The notes below the pieces were generated by a model that was not told the origin of the DNA, did not search any database, and worked only from the letters and a program-made list of their open reading frames with translations. This document shows, in pieces, positions 7,463 through 17,179 of a DNA stretch of 41,788 bases. The translations under genes were made by a program, and so were the position numbers. Every line of letters begins with the position of its first letter. Positions within the stretch are counted from its first letter, which is position 1. Source of the stretch: Gemmatimonadota bacterium (GTDB lineage Bacteria > Gemmatimonadota > Gemmatimonadetes > Palauibacterales > Palauibacteraceae); contig JAGWBR010000014.1 of the NCBI GenBank assembly GCA_021295785.1, positions 1-41,788 of the forward strand, in the 5' to 3' direction.

Positions 7463-8521
7463 TCAGATCGACGCCTTCCCCCCCGGCAGCGCGCGCCCTT
7501 CGGGGCTGGAGTCATCGGGCAGGCCCCGAAAGTCGTCGCGCCGGATCCCGAGTTTCTTCATGTAACAAATCCCAAGAACCGTTATCGGTATGTAGTTCAG
7601 GATGTGGTACCCTACCGCGTAGCTGATGATCGTGGCGGGCTCAACGCGGTAGACCTCCAGGGCCAGCCTGACAGCTGCCTCGAATACACCAAAGAAACCG
7701 GGAGTCGAAGGCGCGGCCACGGCCACGCCGCTAGCCGTCTGGACCAGCAGCGCTCCGGGGAATCCCGGCCCGATAACTCCAAACGCCAGGAAGCCCAGGT
7801 AGAACGAAACCCCGTTCCACAGCCACACCACCGCCGACCAGACCAAAGCCCTGAAAAACTGGTGAGCAGACGTCAGGGCACCGAGCCCTTCCATGAACGG
7901 ACGCAGCGCCCGGTCGGCCTGGGCCGCGGCGCGGGGCATCTTGAATCGTTCAAGGATGCGGCGTGCAATTACGATGCACGGCTCACGCCAACGGGCGATC
8001 ATCGCCAGCGCAATCAGCGCCGCGGGCGCACCGACGGCCATGACTCCGATGATGGCCTGCATGGTGTCGCCCAAGAACTCCCCGCCCCCCTGCACAATCA
8101 CGGCGGGCATCAGCAACCCCATGAGAATGACCGCGTCCAGCAAGCGTTCCAAAACCAGCGACGCCAGCGGTCTACCCACGCCAACGCCCTCGATGCGCGC
8201 CAGCGATGCCGCCCGGGCCACCTCGCCCAGGCGGGCCGGGAGCACGTTGTTGACCATGAACCCGATACAAACGGCGGCAAAACGCGAGGAAAACGGCACC
8301 GATCCGCAAGACGGGGCAAGGAGCACGTTCCACCTCATTGCCCGCAGATGGAATGTGAACAGGGCCGCTACGGTCATGGCCACCAACCACCGCCAGTCGG
8401 CCGTCGACAACTCGCTGGCGATCTCCGTGAAGGAGACGCCCCGAAGCGCATAGACCAGGCAGCCGCCCGCAGCCGCCAGGCCAATTCCCAGGGCCCAGCG
8501 CTGCCTTGCAGTACCGGTCAA
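7463..8521 (-). CDS. YbhN/LPG-synthase-type transmembrane protein (PF03706-like)
   Basis: The 352-residue integral membrane protein has about seven to eight hydrophobic helices. It shows the family's hallmark segments: FHLRAMRWNVLL near residue 60, FMVNNVLPARLGEVARA near residue 90, and the C-terminal AAPSTPGFFGVFEAA loop. The same membrane domain is the flippase part of lysylphosphatidylglycerol synthase, but without the C-terminal aminoacyltransferase. Proteins like this are thought to move or modify lipids or glycolipids; the substrate cannot be read from sequence. The start is TTG at 8521, 18 bases after the pdxJ stop, with a GGGAG stretch upstream. It abuts ispE, so the two are probably co-translated. 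Confidence 0.85.
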   Translation of the reverse strand: MTGTARQRWALGIGLAAAGGCLVYALRGVSFTEIASELSTADWRWLVAMTVAALFTFHLRAMRWNVLLAPSCGSVPFSSRFAAVCIGFMVNNVLPARLGEVARAASLARIEGVGVGRPLASLVLERLLDAVILMGLLMPAVIVQGGGEFLGDTMQAIIGVMAVGAPAALIALAMIARWREPCIVIARRILERFKMPRAAAQADRALRPFMEGLGALTSAHQFFRALVWSAVVWLWNGVSFYLGFLAFGVIGPGFPGALLVQTASGVAVAAPSTPGFFGVFEAAVRLALEVYRVEPATIISYAVGYHILNYIPITVLGICYMKKLGIRRDDFRGLPDDSSPEGRALPGGKASI

Positions 8522-8539
8522 GTCAGGATCACTCCCGGG

Positions 8540-9301
8540 TCACCGGCGGCTGCGGGCGGCGTCAATCAGAGCAGCCATTTCCCTTACGGCCGCTTCCATT
8601 CCGACGAACACCGCCCGGCTGATCACGGAGTGGCCGATGCTCAGTTCCTGGCACTCCGGTATGGCCGCCACCGGAGCTACGTTCTCGTAGGTCAGGCCGT
8701 GGCCGGCGTGAACACGCAGGCCGCGACCCCGAGCCTGGGCAGCGCTGTCACGAAGGCGTTCAAGTTCGTGGTCGGCAGCCCCGGGCGAAGCCGCGTTGGC
8801 GTATTCGCCGGTGTGAAGCTCCACCGCGGCCGCCCCCATTTCCGCCGCCAGTTTCACCTGATCATGGTCGGGGTCGATGAACAGCGACACCGCGCACCCG
8901 GCGCGGCCGAGCCGGGCAACGGCTCCGGCAACACGGTCCCCCGCCGCCCTCAAATCCAGCCCCCCCTCGGTGGTCACCTCTTCGCGCCTCTCGGGAACCA
9001 GAGTCACATGCGGCGGCTTCCAAGCCTCCGCCAGAGCCAGAACCTCCTCCTCGCAGGCGAGCTCCAGGTTCACGAAGGTGCGTACGGTCCGCAAAAGCAA
9101 CTCGATGTCGCGGTCCTGCATGTGCCGCCGGTCTTCCCGAAGGTGGACCGTGATCCCGTCGGCGCCGCCCAGCTCGGCCAGTACCGCGGCCCTCACGGGG
9201 TCGGGCTCGTCGGTCATCCGCGCCTGCCTGACCGTGGCCACATGGTCAACGTTGACGCAGAACCGGCACTCGGTCAGGTGAGCGAAGCCGTGACTTCCCA
9301 T
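8540..9301 (-). CDS. pdxJ: pyridoxine 5'-phosphate synthase
   Basis: PdxJ condenses 1-deoxy-D-xylulose 5-phosphate with 3-amino-2-oxopropyl phosphate to make pyridoxine 5'-phosphate in the DXP-dependent vitamin B6 pathway. Family motifs are in order: [14 protein letters not shown] at the N-terminus, [18 protein letters not shown] near residue 46, [15 protein letters not shown] near residue 100, and ELHTGEYA in the C-terminal half. The ATG at 9301 has a good GGGAGAAG ribosome binding site and gives 253 residues, but overlaps hflX by 28 bases. A CTG at 9277, overlapping the hflX stop as CTGA, matches the usual family N-terminus and is an alternative. It shares the DXP precursor with the MEP pathway of ispE downstream. 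Confidence 0.95.
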   Translation of the reverse strand: MGSHGFAHLTECRFCVNVDHVATVRQARMTDEPDPVRAAVLAELGGADGITVHLREDRRHMQDRDIELLLRTVRTFVNLELACEEEVLALAEAWKPPHVTLVPERREEVTTEGGLDLRAAGDRVAGAVARLGRAGCAVSLFIDPDHDQVKLAAEMGAAAVELHTGEYANAASPGAADHELERLRDSAAQARGRGLRVHAGHGLTYENVAPVAAIPECQELSIGHSVISRAVFVGMEAAVREMAALIDAARSRR

Positions 9302-10653
9302 CTCTTCTCCCGGTTCTCTTCGTGTGCATGCTCCCCCGGGCGGGCCTTCAGCGTCTCCACAACCACGCCCGGTTCCTGGGCCAGTTTACCAGCCAGCGGC
9401 ATGGGAATCCTCGCCACCAGCTCTGTATCGTCTTGCGTGAATGCACGGCCGAGCACCTCGCCCGCCCGGTGCGCCTCGGCAATCAAAGCTCCGGCGGAAA
9501 CCGGAAAACGAATCCTGACAACGACCATACGTGCCCTCAGCGCATCCCGAAGCGCCTCCTTCAGACCCTCCAGTCCCCCCCGCTCCACCGTGGAGGCGGT
9601 CACGGTCCGGCCAAACCGCCTTGCCCGAAGAGCCGCATCACGCTCTTCGCGGTGGGTTAGCCGATCCGACTTGGTTGCGACGCAGATCACCGGAATATCG
9701 CCCGCGCCGGTTGCCTGGAGCGTCTCCACCACTGTCTCCGCCTGGTCCTCCCAACGCGGATGCGAACCGTCGATCACGTGCAACAGGAGATCAGCATCCG
9801 CCACCTCCTCCATGGTCGCCCGAAACGAGGCCACCAAGTGGTGCGGCAGCTTGCGGATAAACCCAACCGTGTCGGTCAGGAACGCCATGCCCGGTCCCCC
9901 CAGATCGCAGGCCCGGGTCGTCGAATCCACCGTCGCGAACAGACGGTCTTCCACAAGAGTCTTCGTCATGCTGAGCCGGCGAAGGATCGACGACTTGCCG
10001 GCGTTGGTGTAGCCCACCAGGACTACGTTGAACCGGCCGCGGCGCGCCCGGCGGCGTGTCTGGCGGCTGGCCGCGACCGATGCGAGATCGCGTTTCAGTT
10101 TGGCGATTCTGCGGTCGATCAGGCGGCGGTCGGTTTCAAGCTGCTGTTCACCCGGACCCCGGGCTCCGATCCCCCCACCCTCTCGCGACAGGTGGGCCCA
10201 CATTCGCCTGAGCCGCGGCCGCAGGTAATGGAGCTGCGCCAGTTCGACCTGCCTCTTGGCTTCCCAGGTGCGGGCCCGGAGGGCGAAGATGTCCAGGATC
10301 AACTCGGTTCGGTCGATTACCCTGTTCCCCAGGGCCTTTTCCAAATTTGCCCCCTGCGCTGGCGAAAGATCTTCGTCAAAAATCGCCAGGGTCGCCCCGT
10401 GCTTCCGCATAGCCTCCCGCATTTGGGCCACCTTGCCCGACCGCAGGTACGTGGCGGAGTCGGGAGCGTCGATGCGCTGCACTATCGTGGTGGCAGGGCG
10501 GGCGCCGGCGGTATCGGCCAGGCGCGCCAGTTCGGCCATGTGGTCATCCACCACGACCTGAGGCACGTCCCGCAGCGGGGCCGCGGCCAGAACGGCGACT
10601 TCTCCGGAGCCGCGCCCTGTCTTGGCACCGGGTTCCGCCCAGTCAGGCGTCAT
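9274..10653 (-). CDS. hflX: ribosome-associated GTPase HflX
   Basis: HflX is a GTP-binding protein that binds the large ribosomal subunit and helps split stalled or stress-inactivated ribosomes. The 459-residue protein has the HflX N-terminal nucleotide-binding-like domain, the linker motif [17 protein letters not shown] near residue 161, Walker [10 protein letters not shown] at 214-222, and the switch II region [11 protein letters not shown]. The guanine-specificity motif reads TKSD instead of the usual NKxD, a substitution tolerated in some other GTPases. Its ATG at 10653 overlaps the cca stop by 11 bases, so translation of the two is probably coupled. Confidence 0.95.
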   Translation of the reverse strand: MTPDWAEPGAKTGRGSGEVAVLAAAPLRDVPQVVVDDHMAELARLADTAGARPATTIVQRIDAPDSATYLRSGKVAQMREAMRKHGATLAIFDEDLSPAQGANLEKALGNRVIDRTELILDIFALRARTWEAKRQVELAQLHYLRPRLRRMWAHLSREGGGIGARGPGEQQLETDRRLIDRRIAKLKRDLASVAASRQTRRRARRGRFNVVLVGYTNAGKSSILRRLSMTKTLVEDRLFATVDSTTRACDLGGPGMAFLTDTVGFIRKLPHHLVASFRATMEEVADADLLLHVIDGSHPRWEDQAETVVETLQATGAGDIPVICVATKSDRLTHREERDAALRARRFGRTVTASTVERGGLEGLKEALRDALRARMVVVRIRFPVSAGALIAEAHRAGEVLGRAFTQDDTELVARIPMPLAGKLAQEPGVVVETLKARPGEHAHEENREKRWEVTASLT

Positions 10654-11989
10654 CCGACACCTCTCCGGACTTCCGCGCCAGGGCCAGGAGTCGGTCGCGC
10701 ACGTTCTCTTCGGGGTGTTCGATCACGTGGTCCAGCAACCTCCGCAGCGCGCGCCCTACTTCCGGCCCCCGCATGCCCATGGCCGTGAGGTGGTGCCCTC
10801 TCACAGCCAGATCACCCACTGTCAGCGGCGGCCCGGCGAGGTGCTGGCCGTGAATCAACCGCCAAACCCCGAGAAACTCCACCTGTCCCTCCGGCTGCTC
10901 CAGGCCGAGGGCAGCCTGCCGGAGCCCGTCGTCCGCCCCGGAGGGAGTGGCCCCGTTGCCCAAGCCCGCCCGGAGGTCGGCGATTCCCAGACGAAGCACG
11001 TCTCGCCACGACCCTTTCACGGTCGAGAGCCACCTGCGGATATCCGCGGGCGATGCACCCGACCCGGGGGTGCGGCCGTAGTGTTCCGCGAGCCCGGCCA
11101 CCCGCTGCTGCTGCGCTGTCGAGAATTTCAGCCTCCGCACGATGGCGGCCGCCACTATCCTCCTCGCCGCGGCGCGTTCGGCGACCTGGGCCAGCCAGCG
11201 AGCAAGTCTGACCAGCGGCCGCGATACCGAAACTGCTTTCACCGCCCGCAGCCCGGCCGCGTCATTTCCCCTCTCGGCAAGTTCGGGGTACCAGATGTCC
11301 AGCACTCCGGTCGAGGCGTAGAGGGCCAGTGCAGGCCGGGGATCCGGAGAGTCCAACACTTTCAGGAGTTCGTCCCGCACCCGTTCGGCAGACAAACCAC
11401 GCAGGTCCGGAACGGCCTCGCGGAGCGCCCGGTCCGTGTCGGGTTCAACGGTCAGTCCGAAGCGGCCGGCAAACCGGATGCCCCGGAACACTCGCAGACG
11501 GTCTTCGGTGAAACGCTCCGCCGGATCTCCGACAGCCCGGAGCCTCCGGGCGCGCAGGTCGTCTTCACCCTTGAACGGGTCGATCCAGTCGCCCGACGCC
11601 GGTCGCCAGGCAATCGCGTTGATGGTGAAGTCCCGGCGGGCGAGGTCTTCCTCCACCGTGTCGGCAAACTCCACAATCGCCCTGCGGCCATCGGTTTCGA
11701 TGTCCCTGCGGAAGGTCGTGACCTCGTACATCGAACCGTGCGAATTCACGCCGACCGTTCCGTGTTCCATGCCCAGAGGAACGGTGCCCCGGAACAGGCT
11801 GATCACGTCTTTCGGGCGCGCGTCGGTGGCGATGTCCCAGTCAGGCCTGAGCGTTACCGGGAGCCCGATCGAGGCCGCCAGCGCGTCCCGAAGGCAGCCA
11901 CCGACGGCCCAGGCCTGATAGCCCGCCTGCTCTAAACGGCCCGCTACCGCCGAAAACCCCGGCGGAGGGGCAGTGCTCGGTATGCTCAG
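10643..11989 (-). CDS. cca: CCA tRNA nucleotidyltransferase (class II, poly(A) polymerase-like), probable CTG start
   Basis: This enzyme adds or repairs the 3'-CCA end of tRNAs. The nucleotidyltransferase core is complete: AVGGCLRDALAAS, then the catalytic DWDIATDA with its two metal-binding aspartates, and RRDFTINAIA about 90 residues further on. No HD phosphohydrolase motif is visible. The first ATG, GTG or TTG in frame is GTG at 11806, which lies after both GGxxRD and DxD and would give a dead enzyme. The only plausible start upstream of these motifs is CTG at 11989, which overlaps the preceding gene's TGA as CTGA and gives 448 residues. An ATA at 11983 and an undetected frameshift are less likely alternatives. 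It is overlapped by hflX downstream. Confidence 0.9.
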   Translation of the reverse strand: MSIPSTAPPPGFSAVAGRLEQAGYQAWAVGGCLRDALAASIGLPVTLRPDWDIATDARPKDVISLFRGTVPLGMEHGTVGVNSHGSMYEVTTFRRDIETDGRRAIVEFADTVEEDLARRDFTINAIAWRPASGDWIDPFKGEDDLRARRLRAVGDPAERFTEDRLRVFRGIRFAGRFGLTVEPDTDRALREAVPDLRGLSAERVRDELLKVLDSPDPRPALALYASTGVLDIWYPELAERGNDAAGLRAVKAVSVSRPLVRLARWLAQVAERAAARRIVAAAIVRRLKFSTAQQQRVAGLAEHYGRTPGSGASPADIRRWLSTVKGSWRDVLRLGIADLRAGLGNGATPSGADDGLRQAALGLEQPEGQVEFLGVWRLIHGQHLAGPPLTVGDLAVRGHHLTAMGMRGPEVGRALRRLLDHVIEHPEENVRDRLLALARKSGEVSDDA

Positions 11990-12336
11990 TCTTGCGTGGC
12001 GCCTTGTTCGGTGGGGCGGGCTTCGGCCAGGGCCGCGCCAAGGGTCTCCAGCGCCCGCCCGGCCAACCGTCCGGCCCGGGCGCCGCCGCCTCCCAGCTCT
12101 GGCGACGCGGCAGCCTCGAACGCATAAGTCAGCAGCGCGTCGGCGGCCAACAGCCGCGTGGCCGATTCGGACCCGGTCGGGGCGCTCGTTTCCGCGACCA
12201 AGGCGTCCAGGGCCTGCTCCGCGAGGCTCCAGGCATCGTCAGGCCGCGAAGACAACATTGCGTTGATTTCGGAGGCTATCGTCGGCGGAGCGTCGGCCAG
12301 CCGGTCCTGCAACCAGTCTGGAATTGCGGGGTCCAT
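11986..12336 (-). CDS. hypothetical protein between alaS and cca
   Basis: This 116-residue, acidic, alanine-rich and probably all-helical soluble protein starts MDPAIPDWLQDRL and has no signal peptide or membrane segment. The ATG at 12336 lies three bases after the alaS stop, and its TGA overlaps the presumed CTG start of cca. Its tight position inside the operon argues that it is real. I recognise no family. A tRNA-related role would fit its neighbours but has no direct support. Confidence 0.7.
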   Translation of the reverse strand: MDPAIPDWLQDRLADAPPTIASEINAMLSSRPDDAWSLAEQALDALVAETSAPTGSESATRLLAADALLTYAFEAAASPELGGGGARAGRLAGRALETLGAALAEARPTEQGATQD

Positions 12337-12339
12337 CGC

Positions 12340-15030
12340 TCAGCCCTGATCCAGTGCCGGGGCCCGCCCCGTGGCCAGCTCCCGCGCGGCTGCCAGACCG
12401 GCCTCCGGCGGTGCCGCGTCGCCAACCCCGCCCTGCGCGAAATGCGGCCTCCCGCCACCCCCGGAACCCGTCGCGCTGCTAGCCGCCTTCACCAGGTCGC
12501 CTGCTCGCAAACCCTGCTTGATCAGGTCGTCCGAGACCACCGCCAGGAACATGCGTCGTCCGCCGTTGCCACCGTCGGCGTAGAGCACTCCGGCACCCGA
12601 GCCCAGCCGTTTGCGCAACCCGTCGGCCAGCTCCCCGGGGTCGGCACCGTCGGCCAGCCTGACGGTGCCGGTCAGGAGGCGGGGGCCCGTCGCTGCGTCC
12701 TTGCCGCCGGCCAGCTCGGAGAGCAGATCCTCAAGCTGTTGCGTTGCATCGGTCCCGGCCCGCCCGGCAAGCTCGCGCCTGAGCCGGTCGCGTTCCTCCA
12801 GGACTGCCTCAAGGCGGGCCTCCAGGCCCGACAAGTCACCCAATCCGGTGCGAAGGCGCGAAGCGAGAGCCGAGAGCGCGGCTTCCGCGCGGAAGGCGCG
12901 CTCGAAGGCCGCATGCCCCGTTATCGCTTCGATTCTGCGCACTCCCGACGCTACTCCGGTTTCCGCCACGATCCTCAGCGAGCCTATCTGTCCCGTGGTG
13001 CGTACGTGGGTACCCCCGCACAGCTCGGCCCCGACGCCCGGGATGTCAACCACCCGCACGGTGTCGCCGTACTTCTCGCCGAACAGGGCCATGGCCCCCG
13101 ATGCGATAGCGGTCTCGTAGGGTTGTTCGCTCCACTCCACGTCGGGGTTTTCGAGAATCCACCCGGAGATCTGTGATTCGATGTCGGCCCGCTCGTCGGG
13201 GGTGACGGGTCCCCGGTGGGTGAAATCGAAACGCAGCCGGTCGGGTGCGACCAGCGAACCGGCCTGCTGCACTTCCGTGCCCAGCCGGTCGCGCAGCGAT
13301 GCGTGCAGCAGGTGCGTCGCGGAGTGGTTCCGCTCGGTGGCGCGGCGTGCTGTCCTGTCCACGCTGGCCACAAAATCGCCCGGATCGGCGGGGAGCTCTC
13401 CCGTTACGACGGCCGCCTCAAGGATCGAACGCCCCCGGGCATCGGCCGCCACCCCGGAAACGCGAGCCTCCCAGCCCGCTCCGGCAATCCGGCCCCTGTC
13501 GCTTACCTGTCCCCCGGCCTCCCGGTAGAAGGGGTTGCGGGCAGGCACCGCCCGAACATGGCCCAGGGCCGGGTCCGACTCCCATTCCAGTGCCGAGGTC
13601 TCGGCCTCCAGCGTGTCGTAACCAACCCACTCCTGCGCCGCATCCGGCCGGGCAAGCCTCAGGGCGGGCGCAGTCACCGCCCCTCCGCCGGTCGCCGCGC
13701 CAGAGGGGGTGCCTCCGGCTGCCCGGGACCGGGCCCGCTGCACCGCCAGCTCTTCCTGGAAACCCGCCCAATCCACCGAGTACCCGCGTTCACGCCCGAT
13801 GAGCGCGGTCAGATCCTCGGGAATCCCGTGGGTGTCCTTGAGCCGGAAGGCGGCCTGCCCCGACAGCGTGCCCGAGCCCCCGGCCGGCATCACGGCGTCG
13901 ATCTCGCGCATTCCCGCCTCAATCGTAGACAGGAACAGCTTTTCTTCGGCCCTGGTCACATCCAGAATGTGATCGATTCGCCGCGCCAGCTCCGGGTAAG
14001 CGGAAGACATGAGGTCGGCCACCACCTTGACGAGGTCGCACATCAGCGGCTCGCGCCGGCCCAGCATCCAGTACTGCCGCACGCCCCGCCTCAGAATCCG
14101 TCGCAACACGTAGCCGCGTTTTTCGTTCGAGGGAAAAACGCCGTCCGCCAGAAGGAACGCCACAGCGCGGCTGTGGTCCGCAAGCACCCTCAGCGGAAGT
14201 CCTTCCTCCCAGCGCCCCGGATCCATGGAATAGCCGGTGTCGAGCGCGTCGGCGGCGTGGTCGATAACCGGCATGAAGAGGTCGGTGTGGTAGTTGACGC
14301 CGACACCCTGAAGGATGGCGGCAATGCGTTCCAACCCGGCACCGGTGTCGATGGAGGGGGCTGGAAGGGGGGTGTCTCGTCCCTGATCGTCCCGGTTGAA
14401 CTGCATGAACACCAAGTTCCAGATTTCGATGAACTTGTCCGCCTCGCCGGCCGCTTCAAATTCGGAATCGCTGATGGCGTCGCCCCCGCCCTGCCGCAGG
14501 TCATAGTGCAGTTCCGAGCAGGGGCCGCAGGGGCCCGTGTCGCCCATCTGCCAGAAATTGTCCTTGTCCCCCAGGCGGCGAATCCTGGCAGGGGTGAGCG
14601 GCGTGAGTTCGGACCACAGCTTGAAGGCCTCGTCGTCGGAGTGGTGTACGGTGGCCCAGATGCGTTCGGGGTCCATTCCCAGATCACCGGTAACGAATTC
14701 CCAAGCGAATGCGATTGCATCGCGCTTGAAGTAGTCGCCGAACGAGAAATTCCCCAACATCTCAAAGAAGGTGTGGTGGCGTGCGGTGCGGCCCACTTCC
14801 TCCAAATCGTTGTGCTTTCCGCTGACCCTCAGGCATTTTTGTGAGGTGACGGCGCGCGGCCCGTCAGGCCTGTCTTCACCCAGGAAAAACCGCTTGAACT
14901 GCACCATCCCGGCGTTGGTGAACATCAGGGTCGGGTCGTCGGGCGGGACGAGCGGGCCGCTCGGCAGGCGCAGGTGTCCATTCCGGGCGAAGTAGTCCAG
15001 GAACCTCTCGCGGACTTCCGAGCCGTTCAC
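12340..15030 (-). CDS. alaS: alanyl-tRNA synthetase
   Basis: AlaS charges tRNA-Ala and edits mischarged Ser and Gly. The 896-residue protein has the class II catalytic domain (TLMFTNAGMVQFK near residue 34, RHHTFFEMLGNFSFGDY near 84, MGDTGPCGPCSE further on). The editing domain carries the zinc ligands H569/H573 (HSATH) and C671/H675 (CGGTH), and a C-terminal oligomerisation region follows. The start is GTG at 15030, overlapping the recX stop as GTGA. The frame stays open upstream to 15162, but that part lies inside recX and is not conserved. The D-aminoacyl-tRNA deacylase gene further upstream removes D-Ala and Gly from tRNA-Ala, so the two are functionally related. Confidence 0.97.
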   Translation of the reverse strand: MNGSEVRERFLDYFARNGHLRLPSGPLVPPDDPTLMFTNAGMVQFKRFFLGEDRPDGPRAVTSQKCLRVSGKHNDLEEVGRTARHHTFFEMLGNFSFGDYFKRDAIAFAWEFVTGDLGMDPERIWATVHHSDDEAFKLWSELTPLTPARIRRLGDKDNFWQMGDTGPCGPCSELHYDLRQGGGDAISDSEFEAAGEADKFIEIWNLVFMQFNRDDQGRDTPLPAPSIDTGAGLERIAAILQGVGVNYHTDLFMPVIDHAADALDTGYSMDPGRWEEGLPLRVLADHSRAVAFLLADGVFPSNEKRGYVLRRILRRGVRQYWMLGRREPLMCDLVKVVADLMSSAYPELARRIDHILDVTRAEEKLFLSTIEAGMREIDAVMPAGGSGTLSGQAAFRLKDTHGIPEDLTALIGRERGYSVDWAGFQEELAVQRARSRAAGGTPSGAATGGGAVTAPALRLARPDAAQEWVGYDTLEAETSALEWESDPALGHVRAVPARNPFYREAGGQVSDRGRIAGAGWEARVSGVAADARGRSILEAAVVTGELPADPGDFVASVDRTARRATERNHSATHLLHASLRDRLGTEVQQAGSLVAPDRLRFDFTHRGPVTPDERADIESQISGWILENPDVEWSEQPYETAIASGAMALFGEKYGDTVRVVDIPGVGAELCGGTHVRTTGQIGSLRIVAETGVASGVRRIEAITGHAAFERAFRAEAALSALASRLRTGLGDLSGLEARLEAVLEERDRLRRELAGRAGTDATQQLEDLLSELAGGKDAATGPRLLTGTVRLADGADPGELADGLRKRLGSGAGVLYADGGNGGRRMFLAVVSDDLIKQGLRAGDLVKAASSATGSGGGGRPHFAQGGVGDAAPPEAGLAAARELATGRAPALDQG

Positions 15031-15701
15031 CGGGCCACTCCGTTTGCCTGGTTCCGGGTCCGCGGCGGCAGATTCCGGGCCATCCACTCGGACACCGCAT
15101 CGCCCCTGAATCCTCGCCGCGTCAGGTAGGCGTGGAACCGCCGCCTGTCGGCCTCTTCCCACTCGGGGCCCAGTCGCGCAGCCCTGCGTGACGCGGCCCG
15201 GTCCAGAAGTTCGGCCTCGTCGGCTTCTTCTTCCGCAAGAGCGGCCTCAATGCCCTGCCGGGCATCGCCGGCCGCCACCCCCCGCCCCGCCAGGTCGGCC
15301 ATGAGCCTCCGGACGCCGCAGGGGCGCAGGCGCACCCGGTCGCGCGTGAACGCCGACGCAAACGCCACGTCGTCCAGGTAACCCAGTTCGGCGAGCCTGT
15401 CATGGGCGCGGTCAATGGCCGCCGCGGGAATGCACCGCTTCCTGAGGCGCTTCACCAACTCGGCCCGACTGCGCTGGCGTACCGAAAGACTGACCAGCGA
15501 CACGTGCATGGCTTCCTCATAGGCGCTTTGGTCCGTGGCCCGCTTCCATGTGGCCCCGTCCACGGTCTCGCCCTCTCCAAGACCCAGATTGGCCGCCTCT
15601 TCCAGTGGAAGCGGAAGGGGGACTGCATCCTCTCCTTCCCCTTCAATCAACACCGACACCCAACCGGGACGGCCGCGAAGCCGGCGGACTTCCGTGATCA
15701 A
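15027..15701 (-). CDS. recX: recombination regulator RecX
   Basis: RecX binds and modulates the RecA filament. The protein is about 224 residues. It has an N-terminal extension (VRRLRGRPGWVSVLIEG) and then the RecX three-helix repeats: YEEAMHVSLVSLSVRQRSRAEL, a DRLAELGYLDD segment, and a C-terminal FHAYLTRRGFRGDAV. TTG at 15701 is chosen because it follows an AGGGGGAT ribosome binding site by about 10 bases and sits just past the recA stop (15724). The frame remains open into recA up to 15881, but that overlap would be about 150 bases of recA shadow. Its location after recA is typical of many bacteria. Confidence 0.9.
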   Translation of the reverse strand: MITEVRRLRGRPGWVSVLIEGEGEDAVPLPLPLEEAANLGLGEGETVDGATWKRATDQSAYEEAMHVSLVSLSVRQRSRAELVKRLRKRCIPAAAIDRAHDRLAELGYLDDVAFASAFTRDRVRLRPCGVRRLMADLAGRGVAAGDARQGIEAALAEEEADEAELLDRAASRRAARLGPEWEEADRRRFHAYLTRRGFRGDAVSEWMARNLPPRTRNQANGVAR

Positions 15702-15723
15702 CGGCAGCGGCTCATCCCCCTGC

Positions 15724-16833
15724 CTACTTGTTCGACCTCGCGTTGGCGGAGGCCCCGACCAGAGACCCGGCCCCGGTGTCACCCTCCTCCGCCGAATCGC
15801 CGTCGGCTCGGTCAGCGGCACCATCGTCGGTAAGACCGATGCCCATTTCGCGGCGAATTCTGGCCTCGACCTCCTCGGCAATGTCGGGATTCTCCTTCAG
15901 GAAGCCCTTGGCGTTTTCCCGGCCCTGTCCCAAGCGCTCGTCACCGTACGAATACCACGCCCCGGCCCGGCGCACGACTCCGGCCTCTTCGCCCATGTCG
16001 ACCAGCAGGCCCTCACGGCTAACGCCCGAGCCGAACATGATGTCGAACTCCGCCTGCTTGAACGGAGGCGCGCACTTGTTCTTGACGATCTTCACGCGGG
16101 TGCGGCTCCCCACCAGGTTGCTGCCTTCGCGTATCGCGGCAATCCGCCGGATGTCCAGCCGCAGGGAAGCATAGAACTTCAGGGCGCGTCCTCCGGTTGT
16201 GGTCTCGGGGTTGCCGTACATGACGCCGATCTTCTCGCGGATCTGGTTCGTGAAGATCACGGCGGCGTCGGAGCGGCCAATCGCGCCGGTCAACTTGCGG
16301 AGGGCCTGCGACATCAGCCTGGCCTGGAGTCCGACGTGAGAATCGCCCATCTCGCCCTCGATTTCCGCCCTGGGCACCAGAGCAGCAACCGAGTCGATCA
16401 CGATCACGTCCAGCGCCCCGGAGCGCACCAGCACCTCGGCGATTTCCAGGGCCTGTTCGCCGGTGTCTGGCTGCGAGACCAGGAGCTGTTCGGTGTTTAC
16501 TCCGAGCTGGCTGGCATACTGGATGTCCAGCGCGTGCTCGGCATCGATAAACGCCGCCACGCCCCCCTCGCGCTGCGCGTTTGCGATCACGTGCAGAGTG
16601 AGCGTGGTCTTGCCGGATGCCTCGGGCCCGAAAATCTCGGTCACCCGCGACCGGGGAACACCGCCGATTCCCGTACAGTGGTCAAGGTTGAGGGCCCCGG
16701 TGGAAATCGCCCCGACCTGGATGCGAGCCCCCTCGTTCCCGAGGCGCATGATCGCACCCTTCCCGTGGTTCCGTTCGATCTGGTTGAGGGCTAGAGCAAG
16801 GGCTTTCCGGCGGGAATCTTCGGTCTGGCTCAT
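15724..16833 (-). CDS. recA: recombinase RecA
   Basis: RecA is the ATP-dependent strand-exchange protein of homologous recombination and co-protease of the SOS response. The 369-residue protein has Walker [10 protein letters not shown] at 69-77, the Walker B region [15 protein letters not shown], the L2 loop region [21 protein letters not shown], and an acidic C-terminal tail. The ATG at 16833 has a GGAG ribosome binding site seven bases upstream. A separate promoter-like sequence lies at 16867-16897. I saw no clear LexA box of either the E. coli or the Gram-positive type. recX follows directly. Confidence 0.98.
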   Translation of the reverse strand: MSQTEDSRRKALALALNQIERNHGKGAIMRLGNEGARIQVGAISTGALNLDHCTGIGGVPRSRVTEIFGPEASGKTTLTLHVIANAQREGGVAAFIDAEHALDIQYASQLGVNTEQLLVSQPDTGEQALEIAEVLVRSGALDVIVIDSVAALVPRAEIEGEMGDSHVGLQARLMSQALRKLTGAIGRSDAAVIFTNQIREKIGVMYGNPETTTGGRALKFYASLRLDIRRIAAIREGSNLVGSRTRVKIVKNKCAPPFKQAEFDIMFGSGVSREGLLVDMGEEAGVVRRAGAWYSYGDERLGQGRENAKGFLKENPDIAEEVEARIRREMGIGLTDDGAADRADGDSAEEGDTGAGSLVGASANARSNK

Positions 16834-16866
16834 CAGTGTCTCCGTGGGGCTGGCATGGAATCGGTA

Positions 16867-16897
16867 AATATACTCTGAAACTGATGCGCCGTATCAA
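16867..16897 (-). promoter_or_regulatory. putative sigma-70-type promoter of recA
   Basis: On the minus strand TTGATA (16892-16897) and TATATT (16867-16872) are separated by 19 bases. This is slightly long for a vegetative promoter, but both boxes are close to consensus and stand out in a GC-rich background. The -10 box ends about 33 bases upstream of the recA ATG. It would let recA and the genes below it be transcribed independently of dtd. Confidence 0.55.
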
Positions 16898-16936
16898 GCC
16901 ACCGTCACATCAGATTTTCCCAACCGCGACGGGGCG

Positions 16937-17161
16937 TCAGTCGGACCCCGAAAGGCGCTGCCGGGCTTTGTCGTAGTCCTCTTCGGCGACTTTCCCCGTC
17001 AGGTAGTCGAATTCCAGCTCCTCAAGGGCCAGCCGTCGGGCATCGGACCGCTCGTGTTCGGTGCGCGGCTCTTCGTCGCCCCTGGCACCGCTCAGGATTC
17101 CCCAGACCACCGCCGCCGCCAGGAGCGCCAGGCCGGCACCGAACACCGCGAACGCAGTCAT
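16937..17161 (-). CDS. small membrane protein with SHOCT-like C-terminus
   Basis: The 74-residue protein has one N-terminal membrane helix (AVFGAGLALLAAAVVWGIL), a short charged linker, and a C-terminal ALEELEFDYLTGKVAEEDY segment. That segment resembles SHOCT domains and the start of the cytochrome biogenesis protein CcmI. It is far too short for CcmI and no cytochrome genes are nearby, so only the structural description is safe. It starts at ATG 17161, 18 bases after dtd, with AAGGGA upstream. Confidence 0.75.
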   Translation of the reverse strand: MTAFAVFGAGLALLAAAVVWGILSGARGDEEPRTEHERSDARRLALEELEFDYLTGKVAEEDYDKARQRLSGSD

Positions 17162-17179
17162 CGGCTTGTCAGATCCCTT

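Noticed and set aside
7007-10012. 1001-codon plus-strand open frame opposite ispE, the YbhN gene, pdxJ and hflX
   Set aside because: It is antisense to four recognisable genes, low in complexity and without any protein motif. It arises from high GC.
16834-16936. LexA/SOS box upstream of recA
   Set aside because: Neither the CTGT-N8-ACAG pattern nor the Gram-positive type palindrome is present. A lineage-specific LexA site could still exist.
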